Positions 43,111-56,215 of a stretch of 64,000 nt of DNA are shown one piece after another. Source of the DNA: Sisyra terminalis (Eukaryota > Arthropoda > Insecta > Neuroptera > Sisyridae); the NCBI GenBank assembly GCA_958496175.1, contig OY292279.1, forward strand, positions 248,001 to 312,000, in the 5' to 3' direction. A model generated the notes under the pieces. It saw nothing but the letters and a program-made list of their open reading frames with translations. It was not told the origin of the DNA and did no database searches. A program made the position numbers and the translations under genes. Each line of letters opens with the position of its first letter. Positions within the stretch are counted from its first letter, which is position 1.

Positions 43111-45763
43111 AATAACCGCAATGATATCCGCAAAAATAACCGCAATAATATCCGCAAAATTAACCGCAAATATTACAGCAAAATAACCGCAATGATATCC
43201 GCAAAAATAACCGCAATAATATCCGCAAAAATAACCGCAATGATATCCGCAAAATTAACCGCAAATATTACAGCATAATAACCGCAATAATATCCGCAAA
43301 AATAACCGCAAATATTACCGCATAATAACCGCAATGATATCCGCAAAAATAACCGCAATAATATCCGCAAAAATAACCGCAAATATTACAGCAAAATAAC
43401 CGCAATGATATCCGCAAAAATAACCGCAATAATATCCGCAAAAATAACCGCAATAATATCCGCAAAAATAACCGCAAATATTACAACAAAATAACCGCAA
43501 TGATATCCGCAAAAATAACCGCAATAATATCCGCAAAAATAACCGCAATGATATCCGCAAAAATAACCGCAAATATTACCGCAAAATAACCGCAATGATA
43601 TCCGCAAAAATAACCGCAAATATCACCGCAAAATAACCGCAATGATATCCGCAAAAATAACCGCAATGATATCCGCAAAAATAGCCGCAATAATATCCGC
43701 AAAATTAACCGCAAATATTACAGCAAAATAACCGCAATGATATCCGCAAAAATAACCGCAATTGTTACCGCAAAATAACCGCAATGATATACGCAAAAAT
43801 AACCGCAATAATTTCCGCAAAAATAACCGCAAATATTACAGCAAAATAACCGCAATGATATCCGCAAAAATAACCGCAAATATCACCGCAAAATAACCGC
43901 AATGATATCCGCAAAAATAACCGCAAATATCACCGCAAAATAACCGCAATGATATCCGCAAAAATAACCGCAATGATATCCGCCAAAATAACCGCAAATA
44001 TTACAGCAAAATAACCGCAATAATATCCGCAAAAGTAACCGCAAATATTACCGCAATATAACCGCAATGATATCCGCAAAAATAACCGCAAAAATAACCG
44101 CAAATGTTACCGCAAAATAACCGCAATGATATCCGCAAAAATAACCGCAATAATATCCGCAAAAATAACCGCAAATATTACAACAAAATAACCGCAATGA
44201 TATCCGCAAAAATAACCGCAATAATATCCGCAAAAATAACCGCAATGATATCCGCAAAAATAACCGCAAATATTACCGCAAAATAACCGCAATGATATCC
44301 GCAAAAATAACCGCAAATATCACCGCAAAATAACCGCAATGATATCCGCAAAAATAACCGCAATGATATCCGCAAAAATAACCGCAATAATATCCGCAAA
44401 ATTAACCGCAAATATAACAGCAAAATAACCGCAATGATATCCGCAAAAATAACCGCTATAATATCCGCAAAAATAACCGCAATTGTTACCGCAAAATAAC
44501 CGCAATGATATCCGCAAAAATAACCGCAATAATTTCCGCAAAAATAACCGCAAATATTACAGCAAAATAACCGCAATGATATCCGCAAAAATAACCGCAA
44601 ATATCACCGCAAAATAACCGCAATGATATCCGCAAAAATAACCGCAAATATCACCGCAAAATAACCGCAATGATATCCGCAAAAATAACCGCAATGATAT
44701 CCGCCAAATTAACCGCAAATATTACAGCAAAATAACCGCAATAATATCCGCAAAAGTAACCGCAAATATTACCGCAATATAACCGCAATGATATCCGCAA
44801 AAATAACCGCAAAAATAACCGCAAATGTTACCGCAAAATAACCGCAATGATATCCGCAAAAAAAACCGCAATAATATCCGCATAAATAACCGCAATAATA
44901 TCCGCAAAAATAACCGCAATGATATCCGCAAAAATAACCGCTAATATTACCGCAAAATAACCGCAATGATATCCGCAAAAATAACCGCAAATATCACCGC
45001 AAAATAACCGCAATGATATCCGCAAAAATAACCGCAATGATATCCGCCAAAATAACCGCAATAATATCCGCAAAATTAACCGCAAATATTACAGCAAAAT
45101 AACCGCAATAATATCCGCAAAAATAACCGCAAATATTACCGCAAAATAACCGCAATGATATCCGCAAAAATAACCGCAATAATATCCGCAAAAATAACCG
45201 CAAATGTTACCGCAAAATAACCGCAATGGTATCCGCAAAAATAACCGCAATAATATCCGCAAAAATATCCGCAATAATATCCGCAAAAATAACCGCATTG
45301 ATATCCGCAAAAATAACCGCAATGATATCCGCAAAAATAACCGCAATAATATCCGCAAAATTAACCGCAAATATTACAGCAAAATAACCGCAATGATATC
45401 CGCAAAAATAACCGCTATAATATCCGCAAAAATAACCGCAAATGTTACCGCAAAATAACCGCAATGATATCCGCAAAAATAACCGCAATGATATCCGCAA
45501 AAATAACCGCAAATATTACCGCAAAATAACCGCAATGATATCCGCAGAAATAGCCGCAAATATCACCGCAAAATAACCGCAATGATATCCGCAAAAATAA
45601 CCGCAATAATATCCGCAAAAATAACCGCAAATATTACCGCTAAATAACCGCAATGATATCCGCAAAAATAACCGCAAATATCACCGCAAAATAACCGCAA
45701 TGATATCCGCAAAAATGACCGCAAATATCACCGCAAAATAACCGCAATGATATACGCAAATAA
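43111..45763 (+). repeat. Mixed array leading to the orientation switch
   Basis: Two related segments, about 43,500-44,040 and 44,170-44,740, share CAATTGTTACC, AATTTCCGC and the AAAAGTAACC, CCGCAATATAACC and AAAAATAACCGCAAAAATAA units. The final kilobase is ordinary 47-bp blocks, with variants becoming denser at the very end (CAGAAATAGCC near 45,545, AAAATGACC near 45,714, ACGCAAATAA at 45,754). Confidence 0.65.
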
Positions 45764-45787
45764 CTGAACGCAAAAAAATATAAAATT
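45764..45787. other. Orientation-switch core, 24-bp non-satellite spacer
   Basis: This is the only stretch that does not read as satellite. The left arm ends with a normal CCGCAATGATAT half-unit and a shortened ACGCAAATAA (45,754-45,763). Then come CTGAACGC and the A/T run AAAAAAATATAAAATT (45,772-45,787), and the right arm starts with CGGATATCATTGCGG. The core is as long as one 24-bp monomer, and ACGCAAAAAAATA (45,768-45,780) resembles a damaged CCGCAAAAATAA, so it may be a decayed monomer plus a few filler bases. TATAAAA occurs at 45,779-45,785, but in so A/T-rich a run this is weak evidence for a promoter. Confidence 0.85.
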
Positions 45788-47063
45788 CGGATATCATTGC
45801 GGTTATTTTGCGGTTATATTTGCGGTTATTTTTGCGGATATCATTGCGGTTATTTTGCAGTGATATTTGCGGTTATTTTTGCGGATATCATTGCGGTTAT
45901 TTTGCGGTAATATTTGCGGTTAATTTTGCGGATATCATTGCGGTTATTTTGCGGTGATATTTGCGGTTATTTTTGCGGATATCATTGCGGTTATTTTGCG
46001 GTAATATTTGCGGTTATTTTTGCGGATATCATTGCGGTTATTTTGCGGTGATATTGGCGGTTATTTTTGCAGATATCATTGCGGTTATTTTTGCGGATAT
46101 CATTGCGGTTATTATGCGGTAATATTTGCGGTTATTTTTGCGGATATTATTGCGGTTATTTTTGCGGATATCATTGCGGTTATTTTGCGGTGATATTTGC
46201 GGTTATTTTTGCGGATATCATTGCGGTTATTTTGCGGTGATATTTGCGGTTATTTTTGCGGATATCATTGCGGTTAATTTGCGGTAATATTTGCGGTTAT
46301 TTTTGCGGATATTATTGCGGTTATTTTTGCGGATATCATTGCGGTTATTTTGCGGTGATATTTGCGGTTATTTTAGCGGATATCATTGCGGTTATTTTTG
46401 CGGATATTATTGCGGTTATTTTTGCGGATATTATTGCGAATATTTTTGCGGATATCATTGCGGTTATTTTGCGGTAACATTTGCGGTTATTTTTGCGGAT
46501 ATTATTGCGGTTATTTTTGCGGATATCATTGCGGTTATTTTGCGGTAATATTTGCGGTTATTTTTGCGGATATTGATGCGGTTATTTTGCTGTAATATTT
46601 GCGGTTATTTTTGCGGATATCATTGCGGTTATTTTGCGGTGATATTTGCGGTTATTTTTGCGGATATCATTGCGGTTATTTTGCGGTAATATTTGCGGTT
46701 ATTTTTGCGGATATCATTGCGGTTATTTTTGCGGATATTATTGCGGTTATTTTTGCGGATATCATTGCGGTTATTTTGCTGTAATATTTGCGGTTATTTT
46801 TGCGGATATAATTGCGGTTATTTTTTCGGACATCATTGCGGTTATTTTGCGGTAACATTTGCGGTTATTTTTGCGGATATTATTGCGGTTATTTTTGCGG
46901 ATATCATTTCGGTTATTTTGCTGTAATATTTGCGGTTAATTTTGCGGATATTATTGCGGTTATTTTGCGGTGATATTTGCGGTTATTTTTGCGGATATCA
47001 TTGCGGTTATTTTGCGGTGATATTTGCGGTTATTTTTGCGGATATCATTGCGGTTATTTTTGC
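45788..47063 (-). repeat. First 1.3 kb of the right arm, mixed monomers
   Basis: Reading away from the switch, the first three blocks are 47 bp long, in the same order of unit types as the last three of the left arm, but with different substitutions (CGGTTATATT at 45,811, GCAGTGATATT near 45,857). Order then diverges. TTTTTTCGGACATC at 46,821 is the first of a marker that recurs at 49,176, 52,125 and 54,482. There is no gene. Confidence 0.7.
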
Positions 47064-50000
47064 GGATATTATTGCGGTTATTTTTGCGGATATCATTGCG
47101 GTTATTTTGCTGTAATATTTGCGGTTAATTTTGCGGATATTATTGCGGTTATTTTTGCGGATATCATTGCGGTTATTTTTGCGGATATCATTGCGGTTAT
47201 TTTGCGGTGATATTTGCGGTTATTTTTGCGGATATCATTGCGGTTATTTTGCGGTAATTTTTGCGGTTATTTTTGCGGATATCATTGCGGTTATTTTTGC
47301 GGATATTATTGCGGTTATTTTTGCGGATATTATTGCGGTTATTTTTGCGGATATCATTGCGGTTATTTTGCGGCAACATTTGCGGTTATTTTTGCGGATA
47401 TTATTGCGGTTAATTTTGCGGATATTATTGCGGTTATTTTTGCGGATATCATTGCGGTTATTTTTGCGGATATCATTGCGGTTATTTTGCTGTAATATTT
47501 GCGGTTAATTTTGCGGATATTATTGCGGTTATTTTTGCAGATATCATTGCGGTTATTTTTGCGGATATCATTGCGGTTATTTTAGCGGATATTATTGCGG
47601 TTATTTTTGCGGATATCATTGCGGTTATTTTGCGGTGATATTTGCGGTTATTTTTGCGGATATCATTGCGGTTATTTTGCGGTGATATTTGCGGTTATTT
47701 TTGCGGATATCATTGCGGTTATTTTGCGGTAATATTTGCGGTTAATTTTGCGGATATCATTGCGGTTATTTTTGCGGAAAAAAATTGCGGTTATTTTTGC
47801 GGATATTATTGCGGTTATTTTTGCGGATATCATTGCAGTTATTTTGCGGTAACATTTGCGGTTATTTTTGCGGTTATTTTTGCGGATATCATTGCGGTTA
47901 TTTTGCGGTAATATTTGCGGTTATTTTTGCGGATATTATTGCGGTTATTTTGCTGTAATATTTGCGGTTAATTTGGCGGATATCATTGCGGTTTTTTTGC
48001 GGATATTATTGCGGTTATTTTTGCGGATATCATTGCGGTTATTTTGCGGTGATATTTGCGGTTATTTTTGCGGATATCATTGCGGTTATTTTTGCGGATA
48101 TTATTGCGGTTATTTTTGCGGATATTATTGCGAATATTTTTGCGGATATCATTGCGGTTATTTTGCGGAAACATTTGCGGTTATTTTTGCGGATATTATT
48201 GCGGTTATTTTTGCGGATATCATTGCGGTTAATTTGCGGTAATATTTGCGGTTATTTTTGCGGATATTGATGCGGTTATTTTGCGGTGATATTGGCGGTT
48301 ATTTTTGCGGATATCATTGCGGTTATTTTGCGGTGATATTTGCGGTTATTTTTGCGGATATCATTGCGGTTATTTTTGCGGATATCATTGCGGTTATTTT
48401 GCGGTAACATTTGCGGTTATTTTTGCGGATATTATTGCGGTTATTTTTGCGGATATCATTGCGGTTATTTTGCTGAAATATTTGCGGTTATTTTTGCGGA
48501 TATCATTGCGGTTATTTTGCGGTGATATTTGCGGTTATTTTTGCGGATATCATTGCGGTTATTTTGCGGTAATATTTGCGGTTATTTTTGCGGATATTAT
48601 TGCGGTTATTTTGCTGTAATATTTGCGGTTAATTTGGCGGATATCATTGCGGTTTTTTTGCGGATATTATTGCGGTTATTTTTGCGGATATCATTGCGGT
48701 TATTTTGCGGTGATATTTGCGGTTATTTTTGCGGATATCATTGCGGTTATTTTTGCGGATATTATTGCGGTTATTTTTGCGGATATTATTGCGAATATTT
48801 TTGCGGATATCATTGCGGTTATTTTGCGGAAACATTTGCGGTTATTTTTGCGGATATTATTGCGGTTATTTTTGCGGATATCATTGCGGTTAATTTGCGG
48901 TAATATTTGCGGTTATTTTTGCGGATATTGATGCGGTTATTTTGCTGTAATATTTGCGGTAATTTTTGCGGATATCATTGCGGTTATTTTGCGGTGATAT
49001 TTGCGGTTATTTTTGCGGATATCATTGCGGTTATTTTGCGGTAATATTTGCGGTTATTTTTGCGGATATCATTGCGGTTATTTTTGCGGATATTATTGCG
49101 GTTATTTTTGCGGATATCATTGCGGTTATTTTGCTGTAATATTTGCGGTTATTTTTGCGGATATTATTGCGGTTATTTTTTCGGACATCATTGCGGTTAT
49201 TTTGCGGTAACATTTGCGGTTATTTTTGCGGATATTATTGCGGCTATTTTTGCGGATATCATTGCGGTTATTTTGCTGTAATATTTGCGGTTAATTTTGC
49301 GGATATTATTGCGGTTATTTTGCGGTGATATTTGCGGTTATTTTTGCGGATATCATTGCGGTTATTTTGCGGTGATATTTGCGGTTATTTTTGCGGATAT
49401 CATTGCGGTTATTTTTGCGGATATTATTGCGGTTATTTTTGCGGATATCATTGCGGTTATTTTGCTGTAATATTTGCGGTTAATTTTGCGGATATTATTG
49501 CGGTTATTTTTGCGGATATCATTGCGGTTATTTTTGCGGATATCATTGCGGTTATTTTGCGGTGATATTTGCGGTTATTTTTGCGGATATCATTGCGGTT
49601 ATTTTGCGGTAATATTTGCGGTTATTTTTGCGGATATCATTGCGGTTATTTTTGCGGATATTATTGCGGTTATTTTTGCGGATATTTTTGCGGTTATTTT
49701 TGCGGATATCATTGCGGTTATTTTGCGGTAACATTTGCGGTTATTTTTGCGGATATTATTGCGGTTATTTTTGCGGATATCCTTGCGGTTATTTTGCGGT
49801 AATATTTGCGGTTATTTTTGCGGATATTATTGCGGTTATTTTTGCGGATATTATTGCGGTTATTTTTGCGGATATCATTGCGGTTATTTTGCTGTAATAT
49901 TTGCGGTTAATTTTGCGGATATTATTGCGGTTATTTTTGCGGATATCATTGCGGTTATTTTTGCGGATATCATTGCGGTTATTTTGCGGTGATATTTGCG

Positions 50001-52794
50001 GTTATTTTTGCGGATATCATTGCGGTTATTTTGCGGTAATTTTTGCGGTTATTTTTGCGGATATCATTGCGGTTATTTTTGCGGATATTATTGCGGTTAT
50101 TTTTGCGGATATTATTGCGGTTATTTTTGCGGATATCATTGCGGTTATTTTGCGGCAACATTTGCGGTTATTTTTGCGGATATTATTGCGGTTAATTTTG
50201 CGGATATTATTGCGGTTATTTTTGCGGATATCATTGCGGTTATTTTTGCGGATATCATTGCGGTTATTTTGCTGTAATATTTGCGGTTAATTTTGCGGAT
50301 ATTATTGCGGTTATTTTTGCAGATATCATTGCGGTTATTTTTGCGGATATCATTGCGGTTATTTTAGCGGATATTATTGCGGTTATTTTTGCGGATATCA
50401 TTGCGGTTATTTTGCGGTGATATTTGCGGTTATTTTTGCGGATATCATTGCGGTTATTTTGCGGTGATATTTGCGGTTATTTTTGCGGATATCATTGCGG
50501 TTATTTTGCGGTAATATTTGCGGTTAATTTTGCGGATATCATTGCGGTTATTTTTGCGGAAAAAAATTGCGGTTATTTTTGCGGATATTATTGCGGTTAT
50601 TTTTGCGGATATCATTGCAGTTATTTTGCGGTAACATTTGCGGTTATTTTTGCGGTTATTTTTGCGGATATCATTGCGGTTATTTTGCGGTAATATTTGC
50701 GGTTATTTTTGCGGATATTATTGCGGTTATTTTGCTGTAATATTTGCGGTTAATTTGGCGGATATCATTGCGGTTTTTTTGCGGATATTATTGCGGTTAT
50801 TTTTGCGGATATCATTGCGGTTATTTTGCGGTGATATTTGCGGTTATTTTTGCGGATATCATTGCGGTTATTTTTGCGGATATTATTGCGGTTATTTTTG
50901 CGGATATTATTGCGAATATTTTTGCGGATATCATTGCGGTTATTTTGCGGAAACATTTGCGGTTATTTTTGCGGATATTATTGCGGTTATTTTTGCGGAT
51001 ATCATTGCGGTTAATTTGCGGTAATATTTGCGGTTATTTTTGCGGATATTGATGCGGTTATTTTGCGGTGATATTGGCGGTTATTTTTGCGGATATCATT
51101 GCGGTTATTTTGCGGTGATATTTGCGGTTATTTTTGCGGATATCATTGCGGTTATTTTTGCGGATATCATTGCGGTTATTTTGCGGTAACATTTGCGGTT
51201 ATTTTTGCGGATATTATTGCGGTTATTTTTGCGGATATCATTGCGGTTATTTTGCTGAAATATTTGCGGTTATTTTTGCGGATATCATTGCGGTTATTTT
51301 GCGGTGATATTTGCGGTTATTTTTGCGGATATCATTGCGGTTATTTTGCGGTAATATTTGCGGTTAATTTTGCGGATATCATTGCGGTTATTTTTGCGGA
51401 AAAAAATTGCGGTTATTTTTGCGGATATTATTGCGGTTATTTTTGCGGATATCATTGCAGTTATTTTGCGGTTATTTTTGCGGTTATTTTTGCGGATATC
51501 ATTGCGGTTATTTTGCGGTAATATTTGCGGTTATTTTTGCGGATATTATTGCGGTTATTTTGCTGTAATATTTGCGGTTAATTTGGCGGATATCATTGCG
51601 GTTTTTTTGCGGATATTATTGCGGTTATTTTTGCGGATATCATTGCGGTTATTTTGCGGTGATATTTGCGGTTATTTTTGCGGATATCATTGCGGTTATT
51701 TTTGCGGATATTATTGCGGTTATTTTTGCGGATATTATTGCGAATATTTTTGCGGATATCATTGCGGTTATTTTGCGGAAACATTTGCGGTTATTTTTGC
51801 GGATATTATTGCGGTTATTTTTGCGGATATCATTGCGGTTAATTTGCGGTAATATTTGCGGTTATTTTTGCGGATATTGATGCGGTTATTTTGCTGTAAT
51901 ATTTGCGGTAATTTTTGCGGATATCATTGCGGTTATTTTGCGGTGATATTTGCGGTTATTTTTGCGGATATCATTGCGGTTATTTTGCGGTAATATTTGC
52001 GGTTATTTTTGCGGATATCATTGCGGTTATTTTTGCGGATATTATTGCGGTTATTTTTGCGGATATCATTGCGGTTATTTTGCTGTAATATTTGCGGTTA
52101 TTTTTGCGGATATTATTGCGGTTATTTTTTCGGACATCATTGCGGTTATTTTGCGGTAACATTTGCGGTTATTTTTGCGGATATTATTGCGGCTATTTTT
52201 GCGGATATCATTGCGGTTATTTTGCTGTAATATTTGCGGTTAATTTTGCGGATATTATTGCGGTTATTTTGCGGTGATATTTGCGGTTATTTTTGCGGAT
52301 ATCATTGCGGTTATTTTGCGGTGATATTTGCGGTTATTTTTGCGGATATCATTGCGGTTATTTTTGCGGATATTATTGCGGTTATTTTTGCGGATATCAT
52401 TGCGGTTATTTTGCTGTAATATTTGCGGTTAATTTTGCGGATATTATTGCGGTTATTTTTGCGGATATCATTGCGGTTATTTTTGCGGATATCATTGCGG
52501 TTATTTTGCGGTGATATTTGCGGTTATTTTTGCGGATATCATTGCGGTTATTTTGCGGTAATATTTGCGGTTATTTTTGCGGATATCATTGCGGTTATTT
52601 TTGCGGATATTATTGCGGTTATTTTTGCGGATATTTTTGCGGTTATTTTTGCGGATATCATTGCGGTTATTTTGCGGTAACATTTGCGGTTATTTTTGCG
52701 GATATTATTGCGGTTATTTTTGCGGATATCCTTGCGGTTATTTTGCGGTAATATTTGCGGTTATTTTTGCGGATATTATTGCGGTTATTTTGCT
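47064..52794 (-). repeat. Overlapping 2,782- and 2,949-bp duplications
   Basis: About 47,064-48,584 recurs at 49,846-51,366 (offset 2,782), and about 48,536-49,845 recurs at 51,485-52,794 (offset 2,949). GCGGAAAAAAATTGCGG starts at 47,774, 50,556 and 51,396. The ATTTGGCGGATATC and GTTTTTTTGCGG segment starts at 47,971, 48,632, 50,753, 51,581 and 53,938; the first two are 661 bp apart and the next step within the second unit is 828 bp, so the second unit has gained 167 bp that include an extra GCGGAAAAAAATTGCGG. Confidence 0.85.
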
Positions 52795-55350
52795 GTAATA
52801 TTTGCGGTTAATTTTGCGGATATCATTGCGGTTATTTTTGCGGATATTATTGCGTTTATTTTTGCGGATATCATTGCGGTTATTTTGCGGAGATATTTGC
52901 GGTTATTTTTGCGGATATCATTGCGGTTATTTTGCGGTAATATTTGCGGTTATTTTTGCGGATATTATTGCGGTTATTTTTGCGGATATCATTGCGGTTA
53001 TTTTGCGGTGATATTTGCGGTTATTTTTGCGGATATCATTGCGGTTATTTTTGCGGATATCATTGCGGTTATTTTTGCGGATATCATTGCGGTTATTTTT
53101 GCGGATATTATTGCGGTTATTTAGCTGTAATATTTGCGGTTAATTTTGCGGATATTATTGCGGTTATTTTTGCGGATATCATTGCGGTTATTTTTGCGGA
53201 TATCATTGCGGTTATTTTGCTGTAATATTTGCGGTTAATTTTGCGGATATTATTGCGGTTATTTTTGCAGATATCATTGCGGTTATTTTTGCGGATATCA
53301 TTGCGGTTATTTTAGCGGATATTATTGCGGTTATTTTTGCGGATATCATTGCGGTTATTTTGCGGTGATATTTGCGGTTATTTTTGCGGATAACATTGCG
53401 GTAACATTTGCGGTTATTTTTGCGGATATTATTGCGGTTATTTTTGCGGATATCATTGCGCTTATTTTGCTGTAATATTTGCGGTAAATTTTGCGGATAT
53501 TATTGCGGTTATTTTTGCGGATATCATTGCGGTTATTTTTGCGGATATCATTGCGGTTATTTTGCGGTGATATTTGCGGTTATTTTTGCGGATATCATTG
53601 CGGTTATTTTGCGGTAATATTTGCGGTTATTTTTGCGGATATCATTGCGGTTATTTTTGCGGATATTATTGCGGTTATTTTTGCGGATATTATTGCGATT
53701 ATTTTTGCGGATATCATTGCGGTTATTTTGCGGTAACATTTGCGGTTATTTTTGCGGATATTATTGCGGTTATTTTTGCGGATATCATGGCGGTTATTTT
53801 GCGGTAACATTTGCGGTTATTTTTGCGGAAATTATTGCGGTTATTTGGCGGTAATATTTGCGGTTATTTTTGCGGATATCATTGCGGTTATTTTTGCGGA
53901 TATTATTGCGGTTATTTTGCTGTAATATTTGCGGTTAATTTGGCGGATATCATTGCGGTTTTTTTGCGGATATTATTGCGGTTATTTTTGCGGATATCAT
54001 TGCGGTTATTTTGCGGTGATATTTGCGGTTATTTTTGCGGATATCATTGCGGTTATTTTTGCGGATATTATTGCGGTTATTTTTGCGGATATTATTGCGA
54101 ATATTTTTGCGGATATCATTGCGGTTATTTTGCGGAAACATTTGCGGTTATTTTTGCGGATATTATTGCGGTTATTTTTGCGGATATCATTGCGGTTAAT
54201 TTGCGGTAATATTTGCGGTTATTTTTGCGGATATTGATGCGGTTATTTTGCTGTAATATTTGCGGTAATTTTTGCGGATATCATTGCGGTTATTTTGTGG
54301 TGATATTTGCGGTTATTTTTGCGGATATCATTGCGGTTATTTTGCGGTAATATTTGCGGTTATTTTTGCGGATATCATTGCGGTTATTTTTGCGGATATT
54401 ATTGCGGTTATTTTTGCGGATATCATTGCGGTTATTTTGCTGTAATATTTGCGGTTATTTTTGCGGATATTATTGCGGTTATTTTTTCGGACATCATTGC
54501 GGTTATTTTGCGGTAACATTTGCGGTTATTTTTGCGGATATTATTGCGGCTATTTTTGCGGATATCATTGCGGTTATTTTGCTGTAATATTTGCGGTTAA
54601 TTTTGCGGATATTATTGCGGTTATTTTGCGGTGATATTTGCGGTTATTTTTGCGGATATCATTGCGGTTATTTTGCGGTGATATTTGCGGTTATTTTTGC
54701 GGATATCATTGCGGTTATTTTTGCGGATATTATTGCGGTTATTTTTGCGGATATCATTGCGGTTATTTTGCTGTAATATTTGCGGTTAATTTTGCGGATA
54801 TTATTGCGGTTATTTTTGCGGATATCATTGCGGTTATTTTTGCGGATATCATTGCGGTTATTTTGCGGTGATATTTGCGGTTATTTTTGCGGATATCATT
54901 GCGGTTATTTTGCGGTAATATTTGCGGTTATTTTTGCGGATATCATTGCGGTTATTTTTGCGGATATTATTGCGGTTATTTTTGCGGATATTATTGCGGT
55001 TATTTTTGCGGATATCATTGCGGTTATTTTGCGGTAACATTTGCGGTTATTTTTGCGGATATTATTGCGGTTATTTTTGCGGATATCCTTGCGGTTATTT
55101 TGCGGTAATATTTGCGGTTATTTTTGCGGATATTATTGCGGTTATTTTGCTGTAATATTTGCGGTTAATTTTGCGGATATCATTGCGGTTATTTTTGCGG
55201 ATATTATTGCGTTTATTTTTGCGGATATCATTGCGGTTATTTTGCGGAGATATTTGCGGTTATTTTTGCGGATATCATTGCGGTTATTTTGCGGTAATAT
55301 TTGCGGTTATTTTTGCGGATATTATTGCGGTTATTTTTGCGGATATCATT
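51560..55350 (-). repeat. 2,357-bp duplication
   Basis: About 51,560-52,995 recurs at 53,917-55,350. Paired markers are TTTTTTCGGACATC (52,125 and 54,482), GCGGAGATATTTGCGG (52,887 and 55,244) and GCGTTTATT units. Differences include GTGGTGATATT near 54,297 and loss of the GATATTTTTGCGG unit of 52,630 in the later copy. Confidence 0.85.
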
Positions 55351-56215
55351 GCGGTTATTTTTGCGGATATCATTGCGGTTATTTTTGCGGATATCATTGC
55401 GGTTATTTTTGCGGATATTATTGCGGTTATTTAGCTGTAATATTTGCGGTTAATTTTGCGGATATTATTGCGGTTATTTTTGCGGATATCATTGCGGTTA
55501 TTTTTGCGGATATCATTGCGGTTATTTTGCTGTAATATTTGCGGTTAATTTTGCGGATATTATTGCGGTTATTTTTGCAGATATCATTGCGGTTATTTTT
55601 GCGGATATCATTGCGGTTATTTTAGCGGATATTATTGCGGTTATTTTTGCGGATATCATTGCGGTTATTTTGCGGTGATATTTGCGGTTATTTTTGCGGA
55701 TAACATTGCGGTAACATTTGCGGTTATTTTTGCGGATATTATTGCGGTTATTTTTGCGGATATCATTGCGCTTATTTTGCTGTAATATTTGCGGTAAATT
55801 TTGCGGATATTATTGCGGTTATTTTTGCGGATATCATTGCGGTTATTTTTGCGGATATCATTGCGGTTATTTTGCGGTGATATTTGCGGTTATTTTTGCG
55901 GATATCATTGCGGTTATTTTGCGGTAATATTTGCGGTTATTTTTGCGGATATCATTGCGGTTATTTTTGCGGATATTATTGCGGTTATTTTTGCGGATAT
56001 TATTGCGATTATTTTTGCGGATATCATTGCGGTTATTTTGCGGTAACATTTGCGGTTATTTTTGCGGATATTATTGCGGTTATTTTTGCGGATATCATGG
56101 CGGTTATTTTGCGGTAACATTTGCGGTTATTTTTGCGGAAATTATTGCGGTTATTTGGCGGTAATATTTGCGGTTATTTTTGCGGATATCATTGCGGTTA
56201 TTTTTGCGGATATTA
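53040..56215 (-). repeat. 2,310-bp duplication
   Basis: About 53,040-53,905 recurs at 55,350-56,215. TTAGCTGTAA starts at 53,121 and 55,431. The GATAACATTGCGGTAAC, GCGCTTATTTTGCTG, GCGATTATT, ATCATGGCGG and GGAAATTATTGCGGTTATTTGG variants all keep the same spacing. It overlaps the previous block, so part of the array exists in three staggered copies. Confidence 0.85.

Larger units (their letters stand above)
1..45763 (+). repeat. Satellite array, left arm (C/A-rich strand forward)
   Basis: This is an uninterrupted tandem array. Each half-unit starts CCGCAA; the common forms are CCGCAATGATAT, CCGCAATAATAT, CCGCAAATATCA, CCGCAAATATTA and CCGCAAATGTTA, alternating with CCGCAAAAATAA (12 bases) or CCGCAAAATAA (11 bases). 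The 12-base closer follows the TGATAT and TAATAT forms, and the 11-base closer follows the ATATCA, ATATTA and ATGTTA forms, giving 24- and 23-bp monomers. Variation is mostly single substitutions that recur at fixed spacing, which marks higher-order duplications. The array is already in progress at base 1. I saw no unique sequence, RNA gene or transposon inside it. A eukaryotic satellite is the best reading; the family is not one I recognise. Confidence 0.97.

Noticed and set aside
45764..45787. Promoter at the TATAAAA of the core
   Set aside because: The motif lies inside a 16-base A/T run next to repeat DNA with no gene on either side. One short match is not enough to call a promoter.
45764..45787. 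Fold-back (hairpin) read artefact causing the inversion
   Set aside because: Reading away from the core, unit order agrees for only three 47-bp blocks, with different substitutions, and shared modules are off-centre. A misjoin of two real arrays is not excluded.
47774..47790. Mobile-element target site or insertion at GCGGAAAAAAATTGCGG
   Set aside because: It is a substituted monomer that recurs with its higher-order unit at 50,556 and 51,396. No element, terminal inverted repeat or target duplication is seen.
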